Notes: generated by a model not told the origin, from the letters alone. 64,000 bases of DNA from CBDFKQ01 sp965248855 (GCA_965248855.1 CBDFKQ010000011.1:434001-498000); one strand, 5' to 3'. Counted from the stretch's first letter, positions 26,430 through 36,176 are shown. Translations and numbers: made by a program.

Positions 26430-27983
26430 ATGAAAGAATTTATAAAACAAAATACAATAGTATTTCCAATTATTCTGATAGGAATTGTTATAGTGACCAG
26501 CGTTTCTTTTTCTTTTTATAACAGACAGGTAATGGCTGAAAATATGCTTTTGAAGTACGAAACAGAGAAAATTATTCAATCCGGAGGCGTAATTTCAGAA
26601 AGCCTGTCCACTTTAGATAAATGCTTGAGGGGCTATGCTATATCCAAGGATCCGCAACAACTTCATTATTACGATCAGGCTGTTATAAACATCGGCCCAC
26701 CGTTCGATTCATTAGTTGTTTTATTAAAGACTCAGGAAATTCGTTTTCCGAAATCTAAAGCCACTATCGATTCAATTATTGCCCTAAACCACATAGGGAG
26801 ACGTAAAATGGGAGAGTATATAACAATAACGAATCAAATGGTTGATTATGTGAACAGGGAGAAGATAGATTCCTTTGCTACAATCTTTAAAAAAGATTTG
26901 GGTATGGTACCATGGTTGTCTTTTGTTGATTTAAATACGAAATTATACAAATTTGAAAATAAACTAAAGGAAGACTCAAAGGAAAGTTATAACGGTGCTG
27001 AAAGTAGAAATACATGGGTCCAAATTTTTTTTTTGGTTTTCGGCTTACCAACACTGAGTTGGGTGATTTATAAAATTTATATAAGTTGGTACGATATGCG
27101 AACCTTATTAAAAAGCCTGGATGAAAATAATCGCAAGTATTTATTTAATCCGGGTACAAATATCGATATAGCTAATGTCGGGAATGTAATTAGTATGTCG
27201 ATAGATTCATTTAAAAATGCCTCGGGATTTGTTAACCAAATTGGTTCCGGAGATTATAATATACAATGGTCGGGACTGACTCCTGAAAACGAATATTTAA
27301 ATCATCAAAATTTGGCAGGGCATTTAATGGTTATGCGCGATTTATTGCAGGCTAATAAAAAGGAGGAAGAAAAGAGAACTTGGACCAGTGAAGGATTAGC
27401 ACTTGTATCAGAAACCGTCAGGGATAATCAAGGCGAGATGCAAACTTTAACTTATCATTCCTTAACTTTTATTATAAAGTACCTAAAAGCATTGCAAGGT
27501 TCAATTTTCGTTTTACGCGAAGAGGGTGCAGAAAAATATTTAGTATCAACAGCTACATACGCTTTTGACAGAAAAAAATATATTTCAGACAGAATAGAAA
27601 TCGGAGAAGGTATGACAGGCCAAGCTTTTTTAGAAGGTAAGACTGTTTTTTTAAGTGAAGTGCCACAAAATTATCATCTCATATCCTCAGGTCTAGGTGA
27701 AAAATCACCATCATGCCTTCTAATCGTACCTTTAAAATACAATGGAAAAACAGAAGCAATGTTAGAGATTGCCGGTTTTATTCATTACGAAGCACATCAA
27801 ATAGCGTTTGTGGAAAAGGCCGGAGAAATTATTGCATCTGCCATTGCAGAAGTTAGAAGCAATGAAAAAACAGAAGTTTTACTTGAGCAATTTAAGTTAC
27901 AAACCGAACAGTTAAAGGCTCAGGAAGAAGAGTTATTACAAAATATAGAAGCCTTAGAAATAACCGAAAGAAAATGGAGATAA
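26430..27983 (+). CDS. Membrane sensor with CHASE3-like and GAF domains, no kinase domain
   Basis: The 517-residue protein has a first transmembrane helix (about 10-29), a CHASE3-like four-helix extracytoplasmic domain (about 30-185, with TLDKCLRGYAISKD), and a second helix (about 190-210, IFFLVFGLPTLSWVIYKIYI). A linker and a GAF domain (about 320-475) follow, the latter with GEGMTGQAFLEGKTV and LLIVPLKYNGK. The C-terminal coiled coil EQLKAQEEELLQNIEALE normally leads into a PAS or histidine-kinase domain in Bacteroidota, but here a stop follows ERKWR. No kinase lies downstream. It may be a truncated kinase or an output-less partner protein. A 27-codon reading in another frame (27974-28057) overlaps the end and is not convincing. 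Confidence 0.75.
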   Translation: MKEFIKQNTIVFPIILIGIVIVTSVSFSFYNRQVMAENMLLKYETEKIIQSGGVISESLSTLDKCLRGYAISKDPQQLHYYDQAVINIGPPFDSLVVLLKTQEIRFPKSKATIDSIIALNHIGRRKMGEYITITNQMVDYVNREKIDSFATIFKKDLGMVPWLSFVDLNTKLYKFENKLKEDSKESYNGAESRNTWVQIFFLVFGLPTLSWVIYKIYISWYDMRTLLKSLDENNRKYLFNPGTNIDIANVGNVISMSIDSFKNASGFVNQIGSGDYNIQWSGLTPENEYLNHQNLAGHLMVMRDLLQANKKEEEKRTWTSEGLALVSETVRDNQGEMQTLTYHSLTFIIKYLKALQGSIFVLREEGAEKYLVSTATYAFDRKKYISDRIEIGEGMTGQAFLEGKTVFLSEVPQNYHLISSGLGEKSPSCLLIVPLKYNGKTEAMLEIAGFIHYEAHQIAFVEKAGEIIASAIAEVRSNEKTEVLLEQFKLQTEQLKAQEEELLQNIEALEITERKWR

Positions 27984-28101
27984 GGGTAACAACTGATAAA
28001 ATATTTGATAACCCGGATATCAACACATATTTCGAAATTAAAAACCTATTAGATTAGCATCAGGAAATCAGAAACCCTGTGTTAATTCCAATTTTTGAAA
28101 A

Positions 28102-29079
28102 ATGAATCAATTTTTTTTCTCTATTATAATACCTGTTTATAATCGCCCTGATGAAATAAACGAACTTTTACATAGCCTTACCTTACAATCGTATAAAAAA
28201 TTTGAGGTAATTATTGTGGAAGACGGTTCGAAAGAAGAATATAAATGCGAAGAAATTATTGAAAAATTTAAAAATGAAATTTTAATAAAGTATTTTTTTA
28301 AAGAAAATTCGGGACAAGGTTTTACACGAAATTATGCCTTTGAAAAAGCAAGTGGAGATTTTTTTATCATTTTTGATTCGGATATAATCGTCCCGCCTCA
28401 GTATTTAAATGTGGTTAATGATAAAATAAATTTAGAGAAATTAGATGCTTTTGGTGGCCCCGATGCAGCGGCGTCTGATTTTAATAATATTCAAAAGGCG
28501 ATAAGTTACTCCATGACTTCAATTTTTACAACCGGAGGCATAAGAGGAAATAAAAAACATGCAGGGGAATTTCATCCTCGAAGTTTTAATATGGGTTTAT
28601 CCAAAAAAGTTTATGAAAGTGTTGGAGGTTTTATAATTACAAGAATGGCAGAAGATTTAGAATACAGTATAAGAATAATAAAAAGCGGATTTAAAGTGGC
28701 ATTAATTCCCGAAGCTTATGTGTATCATAAAAGAAGATCAAATTTTGTACAGTTTTATAAACAATTACATTTTTTTGGCAGGGCAAGGATTAACTTAAGC
28801 AGGTTTTATCCAAATCAGCTTAAGATTGTTCATTTTTTTCCAATGCTATTTACACTGGGTATTTTATCAATACCTATTGTATATTTTATTTATTTACCAT
28901 TGTTTTATACTTCAATAATTTTTCTGTTAATAATTACTTTTTTAATTTTTATAGATTCTTCAATTCAAAATAAAAATTTCAAAATTGGTTTATTAAGTAT
29001 TTTTGCATCTTTCACACAATTACTAGGTTATGGTTTTGGATTTATAGAGGAAGGCATCAGGAAAGTTCTTAAAAGCTAA
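28102..29079 (+). CDS. Family 2 glycosyltransferase with membrane anchor
   Basis: The 325-residue protein has a GT-A domain: FSIIIPVYNRPDEINELLHS at the N-terminus, IIVEDGSKE, and the metal-binding IIFDSDI (DxD-like). ITRMAEDLEYSIRI fits the catalytic ED pair of the family. The C-terminal third (about 250-305) has two or three transmembrane segments. It is likely to add a sugar to a lipid-linked or cell-surface glycan at the inner membrane. Donor and acceptor are unknown. It is not in an obvious polysaccharide cluster; the sensor gene is 118 bases upstream. Confidence 0.88.
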   Translation: MNQFFFSIIIPVYNRPDEINELLHSLTLQSYKKFEVIIVEDGSKEEYKCEEIIEKFKNEILIKYFFKENSGQGFTRNYAFEKASGDFFIIFDSDIIVPPQYLNVVNDKINLEKLDAFGGPDAAASDFNNIQKAISYSMTSIFTTGGIRGNKKHAGEFHPRSFNMGLSKKVYESVGGFIITRMAEDLEYSIRIIKSGFKVALIPEAYVYHKRRSNFVQFYKQLHFFGRARINLSRFYPNQLKIVHFFPMLFTLGILSIPIVYFIYLPLFYTSIIFLLIITFLIFIDSSIQNKNFKIGLLSIFASFTQLLGYGFGFIEEGIRKVLKS

Positions 29080-29192
29080 GGAAATTTAATTTAAAGAATA
29101 AATTTTATAAATTATTAAAGTTTTTTTAATAAAATTTAATTCTATAGTGTCTGAAACACAACAAATTAATTCTATACGCGTATATTGGGAAG

Positions 29193-32100
29193 ATGTTTAA
29201 TATCTTCCACAGGTATTTATTTATTCTTATGAAAAAATTTGACTATTCTTTTAAATTAGATAATTCGATCTATTTGGAAAAAACGACTATATATTTTATA
29301 ATATTTTTCTTTTTTCCTTTAATCTCTTTTTGTCAGGTAATAACTAAAGTTACCAATGGAGCTACTTCCATTGACATAACAGCCAATTCTTCACAAACAG
29401 GAACATTATATTATGTTTTATATTCATCAACTCCTTCATCATCTACAGCTGTAAGTATAAAAAATGATGCCATAGGTTCAGGGGGAGGAAATATTAAAAG
29501 AAATGGAACATTAACTATTATAAATGGCGAAACAGGTCAGGATTTAAAAAAACTTATTTCCAATCTGGGGGAAAATACTACCTATCAATTGTATGGAGTA
29601 TTTGAAAGTGGTGGAAATTTAGGCAGTGTTCAAAATTTTTCACCGTCGCTGGGTATAAGGCAACAATCATTATCATACAAATCTCAAATAACTGTTGATA
29701 ATCAATTTGGATATAAAATTCGCTATTGGGTTTACAGGCCGGAATCATATTATAAAAATCCGACAAAAAACTATCCGGTATTAATGTTCTTTCATGGATT
29801 AGGTGAGTTAGGGCAAAATGATGGAGATGAAAACAGAATAATAAATGCAGGAGGCCCACCCCGATTGATAAGAGATGGACAAGAAATGGAATATATAGTA
29901 GTTTCACCTCAGGCATATAATGATGGAGCAGGTCCAGTAAGATATGCAACTCAAGGGTGGTTGTCTGAAGTTTTAGATCAAATAAAAGCTACAAACAGGG
30001 TTGATGCTGAGCGCGTTTATTTAACAGGATTAAGTTTAGGTGGAAGGGCTGTTTATAAACTTGCAGAAGAGAAGCCTACAGGTATTGCCGCAATGTTACC
30101 TGCTTCCGGTGTATATGATTGGTGGTTGAAAGGTAATACCTGCACCTATAAAAATGTTCCTTTTTGGGGATTTGCAAATAGTGGTGATCCAGTTGTGAAT
30201 ATAAACAGCAATCTGAATAGTTTTATGAGTACGGTAAATGGATGCCAACCCGCACCTACAACACCACATTTAACAACTATTTATAATGCTAATCAACACG
30301 ATTCATGGTCGGCAATGTATAATACCGGAGATGTGTATCAGTGGCTTTTAAGTAAAACATTATCTAACCCTCTTAATAAAGTATTATCGGTAAGCCCAGG
30401 TACCTATCCTAATATAACAGCATCAACTTATAACTTGAGTGGAAGTGCTTCAAGTAATAATGGTAATATAGTTTATTATGAATGGACGAAAAGACAAGGA
30501 CCGGATGTAACAATCATTAATCAAAATTCCGCTACTCCCACTCTTCAGGATTTAAAAAAAGGAAATTATGTTTTCAGATTTTTTGTGACAGATGCAAATG
30601 GTGGGTCCGGTTACGCTGATGTGAATTTTAGTGCCGATCCGAGTACTGATAATCAAGCACCGACTGCTCCAAGTAATTTGGTTTCTACAAATCAAACTAC
30701 AAATTCAATTTCATTGAGTTGGGGAGCATCGACAGATAATGTCGGAGTGACAGGATACGATATTTATCAGGGAAATACTTTGGTGGGTTCAGTAAATGGA
30801 ACAACAACAACTTTTACTCTTAGTAATTTAACAATAAATACATCTTATTCTTTTACTGTAAAAGCAAAAGATGCCGCAAACAATATTTCAGGAGCAAGCA
30901 ATCAACTTACAATATCTACATTGGCTGATACACAGGCGCCTTCAATTCCGGCTAATTTAATATCACCTAATCAAACTAATACTTCTGTTTCTTTAAGTTG
31001 GACTGCATCAACAGATAATGTAGGTGTTACAGAATATGATATTTTTCAGGGAAGTACACAGGTAGGAACAGTGAACGGTACTACAACTTCCTTCTTAGTC
31101 AGTGCTTTAACTATAAATACACCTTATGTCTTTACAGTAGCCGCAAAAGATGCAGCAGGTAATATGTCATCGAAAAGCGCTGCATTAAATATCAGTACTA
31201 CAAATATAGTACCTGATACTCAGGCACCAACTGCTCCAAGTAATTTAACTTCAACAAATCAAACATTTAATTCAATTTCATTAAGTTGGGGAGTATCAAC
31301 AGATAATGTCGGAGTGACAGGATACGATATTTATCAGGGAAATACTTTTGTGGGTTCAGTAAATGGAACAACAACAGCTTTTACAGTAAATAATTTAACA
31401 ATAAATACATCTTACTCTTTTACGGTAAAAGCAAAAGATGCCGCAAACAATATTTCAGGAGCAAGCAATCAACTTACAATATCTACATTGGGTGATACAC
31501 AGGCGCCTTCAATTCCGGCTAATTTAATATCACCTAATCAAACTAATACTTCTGTTTCTTTAAGTTGGACTGCATCAACAGATAATATAGGTGTTACAGA
31601 ATATGATATTTTTCAGGGAGGTACACAGGTAGGAACAGTGAACGGTACTACAACTTCCTTCTTAGTCAGTGCTTTAACTATAAATACACCTTATGTCTTT
31701 ACAGTAGCCGCAAAAGATGCAGCAGGTAATATGTCATCGAAAAGCGCTGTATTAAATATCAGTACTACAAATATAGTACCTGATACTCAGGCACCAACTG
31801 CTCCAAGTAATTTAACTTCAACAAATCAAACATTTAATTCAATTTCATTAAGTTGGGGAGCATCAACAGATAATGTCGGAGTGACAGGATACGATATTTA
31901 TCAGGGAAATACTTTTGTGGGTTCAGTAAATGGAACAACAACAACTTTTACAGTAAATAATTTAACAATAAATACATCTTATTCTTTTACGGTAAAAGCA
32001 AAAGATGCCGCAAACAATATTTCAGGAGCAAGCAATCAACTTACAATATCTACATTGGCTGATACACAGGCGCCTTCAATTCCGGCTAATTTAATATCAC

Positions 32101-33749
32101 CTAATCAAACTAATACTTCTGTTTCATTAAGTTGGACTGCATCAACAGATAATATAGGTGTTACAGAATATGATATTTTTCAGGGAGGCACACAGGTAGG
32201 AACAGTGAACGGTACTACAACTTCCTTCTTAGTCAGTGCTTTAACTATAAATACACCTTATGTCTTTACAGTAGCTGCAAAAGATGCAGCAGGTAATATG
32301 TCATCGAAAAGCGCTGTATTAAATATCAGTACTACAAATAATGTACCTGATACTCAAGCACCGAGTGCTCCAAGTAATTTAACTTCATCGAATCAAACAA
32401 ATAATTCCATTTCGTTAAATTGGATAGCCTCCACTGATAACGTTGGAGTTACAGGTTATGATATTTTTCAAGGCAATACACAAGTTGGCACTGTTAATGG
32501 AACCACATTAAATTACGTGGCTCAAAATTTAACTGCCAATACTTCATATGATTTTACTGTAAAAGCAAAAGATGCTGCCGGAAATATTTCTGCAGCCGGT
32601 ACAAAACTTACCATTAGTACTACAAACGTTCAGGATACTCAGCCTCCTACTATTCCTTTAAACTTAATTTCTACAAGCAGGAGTATAAATACGGTATCTT
32701 TAAGTTGGGATCCTTCAACGGATAATGTTGGTGTTACCGGTTATGAAATTTATTCAGGTGCTACTTTAATTGGAAATGTAAACTCTACTTCTTTCATAGT
32801 CACAAGTCTTATCCCTTCAACCGGATATACTTTCACAGTCTTGGCAAAAGATGCAGCATCTAATAAATCAGGGTTAAGTAATCCGGTAACAATTTCAACA
32901 TTATCTGCTCCTGATACTCAGGCACCAAGCGCACCCGGTAATTTAATATCAGGTTCGCAAACTTCTAAATCAATATCAATACAATGGGCTCTTTCAGCAG
33001 ATAATGTTGGAGTAGTTGGTTATGATATATATAACGGTAATAGTTTAATTGCAAGTGTCGGTTCAACTGAAAACTCTTATATTATTTTAAACTTACAACC
33101 TTCAACTTCTTTAAATCTTACAGTAAAAGCAAAAGACGCAGCGGGAAATATATCACCTGCAAGTAACTCGGTATTGGTGAGTACTTTAACAAACAGCCCT
33201 CCGGTTGTTAAATTGGATTCTGAACAATCTATTATTTTACCTTTAGATTCATTGACAATTACTGCAACAGCAACTGATGTCGATAATGATCCATTAACTT
33301 ATAGCTGGTCTTCTAACGTTGACAATATTAACCCGGCCAATAATAAAACCAACACAATAAAATTAAGTAAATTAACATTAGGGAGCTATATTTTAACTCT
33401 TACCGTTTCAGATAATTTATCTGAAAGTGTTGCAAGGATTAAAGTAAATGTATTGGCTGCTGAAATAAGAGATACTGTTTTATTTCACGCAAAAAGAATT
33501 TTTTCTCCAAATGGCGATGGTAATAATGATGATTGGTCAATTAAAAATATAAATACGTTTCCTAATTCCAAAATAAGTATTTTAAACGCTTCAGGACAAA
33601 TTATTTTTACTGCTTCATCAAGTAATTCAGATGAATTTATTTGGGACGGTAGGGCCGGGGGAAGGGATTTACCCGAAGGTGCCTACTATTATGTAGTTGA
33701 AAATGGAAATAAAAGTATAGGTTCCGGTAGCTTTGTTCTTATAAGATAA
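29193..33749 (+). CDS. Giant secreted esterase with nine FN3 modules and gliding-type C-terminal domain
   Basis: The 1518-residue protein is exported: a hydrophobic stretch at about 33-47 ends SFCQ, though the start could be 29229 instead (12 residues shorter). Residues 160-390 form an esterase of the PHB-depolymerase/feruloyl-esterase type: VLMFFHGLGELGQ, then TGLSLGG with Ser281, and HDSW as a likely His. A PKD-like module follows, then nine fibronectin type III modules (each starts D.QAPS/T.P.NL). Modules 1-6 form near-identical A-B pairs with a 567-bp period. A further PKD-like module and a C-terminal domain with FSPNGDGNNDDW and WDGRAGGRDLPEG (CHU_C/gliding-motility type, T9SS type B) finish the protein. 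Polymer-bound ester is the inferred substrate. Confidence 0.9.
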   Translation: MFNIFHRYLFILMKKFDYSFKLDNSIYLEKTTIYFIIFFFFPLISFCQVITKVTNGATSIDITANSSQTGTLYYVLYSSTPSSSTAVSIKNDAIGSGGGNIKRNGTLTIINGETGQDLKKLISNLGENTTYQLYGVFESGGNLGSVQNFSPSLGIRQQSLSYKSQITVDNQFGYKIRYWVYRPESYYKNPTKNYPVLMFFHGLGELGQNDGDENRIINAGGPPRLIRDGQEMEYIVVSPQAYNDGAGPVRYATQGWLSEVLDQIKATNRVDAERVYLTGLSLGGRAVYKLAEEKPTGIAAMLPASGVYDWWLKGNTCTYKNVPFWGFANSGDPVVNINSNLNSFMSTVNGCQPAPTTPHLTTIYNANQHDSWSAMYNTGDVYQWLLSKTLSNPLNKVLSVSPGTYPNITASTYNLSGSASSNNGNIVYYEWTKRQGPDVTIINQNSATPTLQDLKKGNYVFRFFVTDANGGSGYADVNFSADPSTDNQAPTAPSNLVSTNQTTNSISLSWGASTDNVGVTGYDIYQGNTLVGSVNGTTTTFTLSNLTINTSYSFTVKAKDAANNISGASNQLTISTLADTQAPSIPANLISPNQTNTSVSLSWTASTDNVGVTEYDIFQGSTQVGTVNGTTTSFLVSALTINTPYVFTVAAKDAAGNMSSKSAALNISTTNIVPDTQAPTAPSNLTSTNQTFNSISLSWGVSTDNVGVTGYDIYQGNTFVGSVNGTTTAFTVNNLTINTSYSFTVKAKDAANNISGASNQLTISTLGDTQAPSIPANLISPNQTNTSVSLSWTASTDNIGVTEYDIFQGGTQVGTVNGTTTSFLVSALTINTPYVFTVAAKDAAGNMSSKSAVLNISTTNIVPDTQAPTAPSNLTSTNQTFNSISLSWGASTDNVGVTGYDIYQGNTFVGSVNGTTTTFTVNNLTINTSYSFTVKAKDAANNISGASNQLTISTLADTQAPSIPANLISPNQTNTSVSLSWTASTDNIGVTEYDIFQGGTQVGTVNGTTTSFLVSALTINTPYVFTVAAKDAAGNMSSKSAVLNISTTNNVPDTQAPSAPSNLTSSNQTNNSISLNWIASTDNVGVTGYDIFQGNTQVGTVNGTTLNYVAQNLTANTSYDFTVKAKDAAGNISAAGTKLTISTTNVQDTQPPTIPLNLISTSRSINTVSLSWDPSTDNVGVTGYEIYSGATLIGNVNSTSFIVTSLIPSTGYTFTVLAKDAASNKSGLSNPVTISTLSAPDTQAPSAPGNLISGSQTSKSISIQWALSADNVGVVGYDIYNGNSLIASVGSTENSYIILNLQPSTSLNLTVKAKDAAGNISPASNSVLVSTLTNSPPVVKLDSEQSIILPLDSLTITATATDVDNDPLTYSWSSNVDNINPANNKTNTIKLSKLTLGSYILTLTVSDNLSESVARIKVNVLAAEIRDTVLFHAKRIFSPNGDGNNDDWSIKNINTFPNSKISILNASGQIIFTASSSNSDEFIWDGRAGGRDLPEGAYYYVVENGNKSIGSGSFVLIR
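30651..32349 (+). repeat. Tandem 567-bp repeats encoding pairs of FN3 modules
   Basis: The segment starting GATACACAGGCGCCTTCAAT occurs at 30927, 31494 and 32061, a period of exactly 567 bases (189 codons, two modules). Copies differ by only a few bases, so they are recent duplications or are kept alike by gene conversion. Modules 7-9 after this point are diverged. Confidence 0.9.
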
Positions 33750-33762
33750 TATTTTATAATGA

Positions 33763-34735
33763 TTATAAATTATTTGTCGAAGCGAATTTATGAATTTTTT
33801 CACTTCCTAAATGAATAAGAGCATCACCTGCATTTACAACAGGCATATTATTTATGCCAATAATAAATCCTTCAAATGGACTTTTAATTACAATATTTGA
33901 TTTTCCGTAAGGGTCTGTTATTACGGCAAGTGTTTGATTTTTATATACTTTCATTCCCGATTGAACCGAAGTATTAAAAATACCCGATACTTTTGCCCGC
34001 ATCCATGTAGTTTCCTTTAAAATTTTTGTATGCTGGGGCAACAAACCATAATCGCGCATGCTTAGGTGTTGAATTAATCGGTAAACACCTGTTTTACCTT
34101 CATAAATAGAGTTTTCATCCAACCTTAATGATTCACCTCCTTCAAAAACCATAAATGTCTTTCCCATTTTTGTCGTTTCTTTTCTGAAAGATTTATCAAT
34201 AAGATTAGAGTTTATTGTAAAAGGTGCTCCAAAAGCCGATGCAAACTCTATATTCTTTTCATTATCGGTTAAGCAACGAATTTGAGGGAAATTACTGATT
34301 TTTGCACCGCCTGTATGAAAGTCGACTCCATAATCTACATACGGAACAATTTTTTTTATTAATATATAAGCAAGTCTGTTGGCTAAAGATCCATGTTCAG
34401 AACCGGGAAAACAACGATTTAAAATCTTTTCCGTCAGGTAAATCACGACTGTTATATATAAAACCATATACGTTTACCAAGGGAATAGCAATTACCATTC
34501 CCCTATCAGGCATTAATTGATCTTCTGAAATTAACCTCCTTATAATTTCTATCCCATTTATTTCGTCACCATGTACTCCCCCTGTTAATAACAACGTTGG
34601 CCCGGGTAATTTACCACGATATGCAAATACATTTAAATCGATTAAAGTATCAGATGGTAATCTGGAAATGCTGATATTTATTTTTGTAAATTTACCCGGC
34701 AGTACTTTTTTTCCGTCAATATTAATTTCTTGCAT
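33763..34735 (-). pseudogene. Succinylglutamate desuccinylase/aspartoacylase-family gene, frameshifted
   Basis: Two overlapping frames together make a normal protein of about 323 residues. The first (34735 down to 34397) has zinc-site GGVHGDEINGIE and ends NVYGFIYNSRDLPDGKD then FKSLFSRF. The second opens after the shift with LNRCFPGSEHGSLANRLAYI and continues with VDFHTGG, the third zinc ligand. The expected junction is DGKDLNRCFPGSE; removing one T (one A in the plus-strand run at 34421-34424) restores it exactly. Members cleave acyl groups from amino acids such as N-acetylaspartate or succinylglutamate, but many homologues have unknown substrates. The rest of the coding sequence is intact, so this may be a sequence error. 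Confidence 0.85.
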
Positions 34736-34747
34736 AAAAAATAAATA

Positions 34748-35752
34748 TTAAAAACCAATACCAATGGTTTTGGTTTTAATTCTGCACAAATACATATCTG
34801 CAGTTATATAAAGTGTTGATCCATCGTCTCCGAATGCACAATTTGATGTTGGTAAACCAGTAAAAATCCTCCCTAACCACTTTCCTGAGGGAGAAAAAAT
34901 ATTTATTCCTCCGGGCCCTGTTGCAAAAACATTTCCTTTTTTGTCCACTCTAAGGCCATCAGGTACTCCTTGCAAGTCTTTAGTCCATGGTGTAGTATCA
35001 AAAAATATTTTCCCTTTCCCAATAATTCCATCCTCACTAATTGAATATGACATAATCACGGCACTTTTGGAGTCGGATTGAGCTACATATAAAACTTTTT
35101 CATCGGGTGATAAAGCAATTCCATTAGGGCGGATAAGATCAGAAACAACTAATGAAACTTTCCCGTAAGTTGATATTTTATATACACCAAAAACTTTTGA
35201 TTCTCTTGAAGGATCGTTTTCTTGCTTTGGTAAACCGTATGGCGGATCAGTAAAATAAATAATTCCTTTAGTGCTTACAACAGCATCATTTGGGCTGTTA
35301 AATCGTAGCCCCATATAATTATCGGCAAGTGTACGTTTCCCTCCTCCATTTAATGGTATTAAAGATATTCTTCTATCACCATGCTCACATACAACCAATT
35401 CGCCTTTGTTATTAAGAGTTAAACCATTACTGCCCGGCTCTCTGCTATATGTTCCTTTTCCGGTATAGCCTGATGGTTGTAACCAAATACTTATTCCTTC
35501 ATCTTCTTTCCATTTTAAAATTTGATTTCTGGGGACATCAGAAAAAAGTAAATATTTTCCATCTTTAATCCATACCGGTCCTTCCGACCAGTCAAAACCT
35601 GAAGCCAAAACTTCAATTTTTGCATCTTTATCTATTAATTCATAAAAGGCAACATCATTTCCGGTAATTTTACCCAAAATAGGATAAACATTTTGAGCGC
35701 TTGAATGATAAAGGGGATACAAATAAAGAAGTAATATAAATTTATATTTCAT
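34748..35752 (-). CDS. Secreted SMP-30/gluconolactonase-like protein
   Basis: The 334-residue protein has a signal peptide (1-19, ending SSAQ) and a six-bladed beta-propeller of the SMP-30/gluconolactonase/LRE type. Typical blocks are GPVWIKDGKYLLFSDVPRNQI, SNGLTLNNKGELVVCEHGDR, LRFNSPNDAVVSTKGIIYFTDPPYG and VPDGLRVDKKGNVFATGPGG; the Glu in EGPVW, Asn in FNSPND and Asp in VPDGL are the expected metal ligands. These enzymes hydrolyse sugar lactones. It is 12 bases upstream of the aspartoacylase-like gene, so the two probably share a transcript. Confidence 0.9.
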   Translation of the reverse strand: MKYKFILLLYLYPLYHSSAQNVYPILGKITGNDVAFYELIDKDAKIEVLASGFDWSEGPVWIKDGKYLLFSDVPRNQILKWKEDEGISIWLQPSGYTGKGTYSREPGSNGLTLNNKGELVVCEHGDRRISLIPLNGGGKRTLADNYMGLRFNSPNDAVVSTKGIIYFTDPPYGLPKQENDPSRESKVFGVYKISTYGKVSLVVSDLIRPNGIALSPDEKVLYVAQSDSKSAVIMSYSISEDGIIGKGKIFFDTTPWTKDLQGVPDGLRVDKKGNVFATGPGGINIFSPSGKWLGRIFTGLPTSNCAFGDDGSTLYITADMYLCRIKTKTIGIGF

Positions 35753-35936
35753 TTTAAAAATATTACAGAATCAATAATTCAAAAAAAATATCATAAATCC
35801 TAACAGTGGCAGCAATCTTATTTATGTGAAAGCTAACGATACGCTGTCTATAAAAATAATTTTTCAATAAATAGTATAGAATTTATTATGCATTACAATA
35901 AGTATTGATTAATAAATGCGGTTAGATATTGAAAAT
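35753..35936. other. AT-rich intergenic stretch
   Basis: No gene or repeat family member seen. It separates the SMP-30-like gene from the terminator of the tRNA-like RNA. Confidence 0.4.
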
Positions 35937-35975
35937 AAAAAAGTGCAACGGTTAACCACACCGTTGCACTTTTTT
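35937..35975 (-). terminator. Terminator of the tRNA-like RNA
   Basis: A perfect 16-bp stem (35937-35952 with 35960-35975; arms AAAAAAGTGCAACGGT and complement) has a 7-base loop and A/T ends that give a T run in both directions. It starts about 40 bases beyond the CCA end of the RNA gene. Confidence 0.9.
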
Positions 35976-36013
35976 AAACTTCAACTAAACTAAAAACCAA
36001 TATTAATATGATT

Positions 36014-36176
36014 TGGCTGTAGGGGAAGGTGTCGAACCTCCACGGAGAGGTTAGCAATTGAACAAAGTTTGGTGGTCAACCCCAGTCTGCTTTGTGGCAG
36101 GCTTTACTCAATGTTTATCCCTGATTCTCCACCCCCGAGACAGGAGGGCATGGCTGCCAGTTTCCATCACCCTACA
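36014..36176 (-). ncRNA. tRNA-like RNA, Asp-type anticodon (GUC), 90-nt variable region
   Basis: Read on the minus strand, 163 bases fold into a complete cloverleaf. Acceptor stem TGTAGGG/CCCTACA is perfect and is followed by G and an encoded CCA (36014-36017). D arm is ATGG-AAACTGGCAG-CCAT with the GG pair. The anticodon stem CCCTC/GGGGG holds loop CTGTCTC, giving anticodon GUC; the loop differs from that of E. coli tRNA-Asp only at base 37. The T arm is GGAGG-TTCGACA-CCTTC. The odd part is the variable region: 90 bases (36042-36131), closed by GGAGA/TCTCC and containing an 11-bp stem (ATTGAGTAAAG with CTTTGTTCAAT) and a small hairpin. It has its own promoter and terminator. No known RNA class fits fully; a tmRNA is excluded by the intact D and anticodon arms. 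Confidence 0.75.

Noticed and set aside
27974..28057. 27-codon gene after the sensor
   Set aside because: Too short, overlaps the sensor stop and shows no recognisable sequence.
30651..32349. CRISPR-like or mobile repeat array
   Set aside because: Units are 567 bp, in frame, and encode FN3 modules within one protein.
36014..36176. tmRNA (ssrA) or two-piece tmRNA
   Set aside because: The D stem and anticodon stem-loop are intact, there is no tag reading frame, and the length is far shorter than tmRNA.
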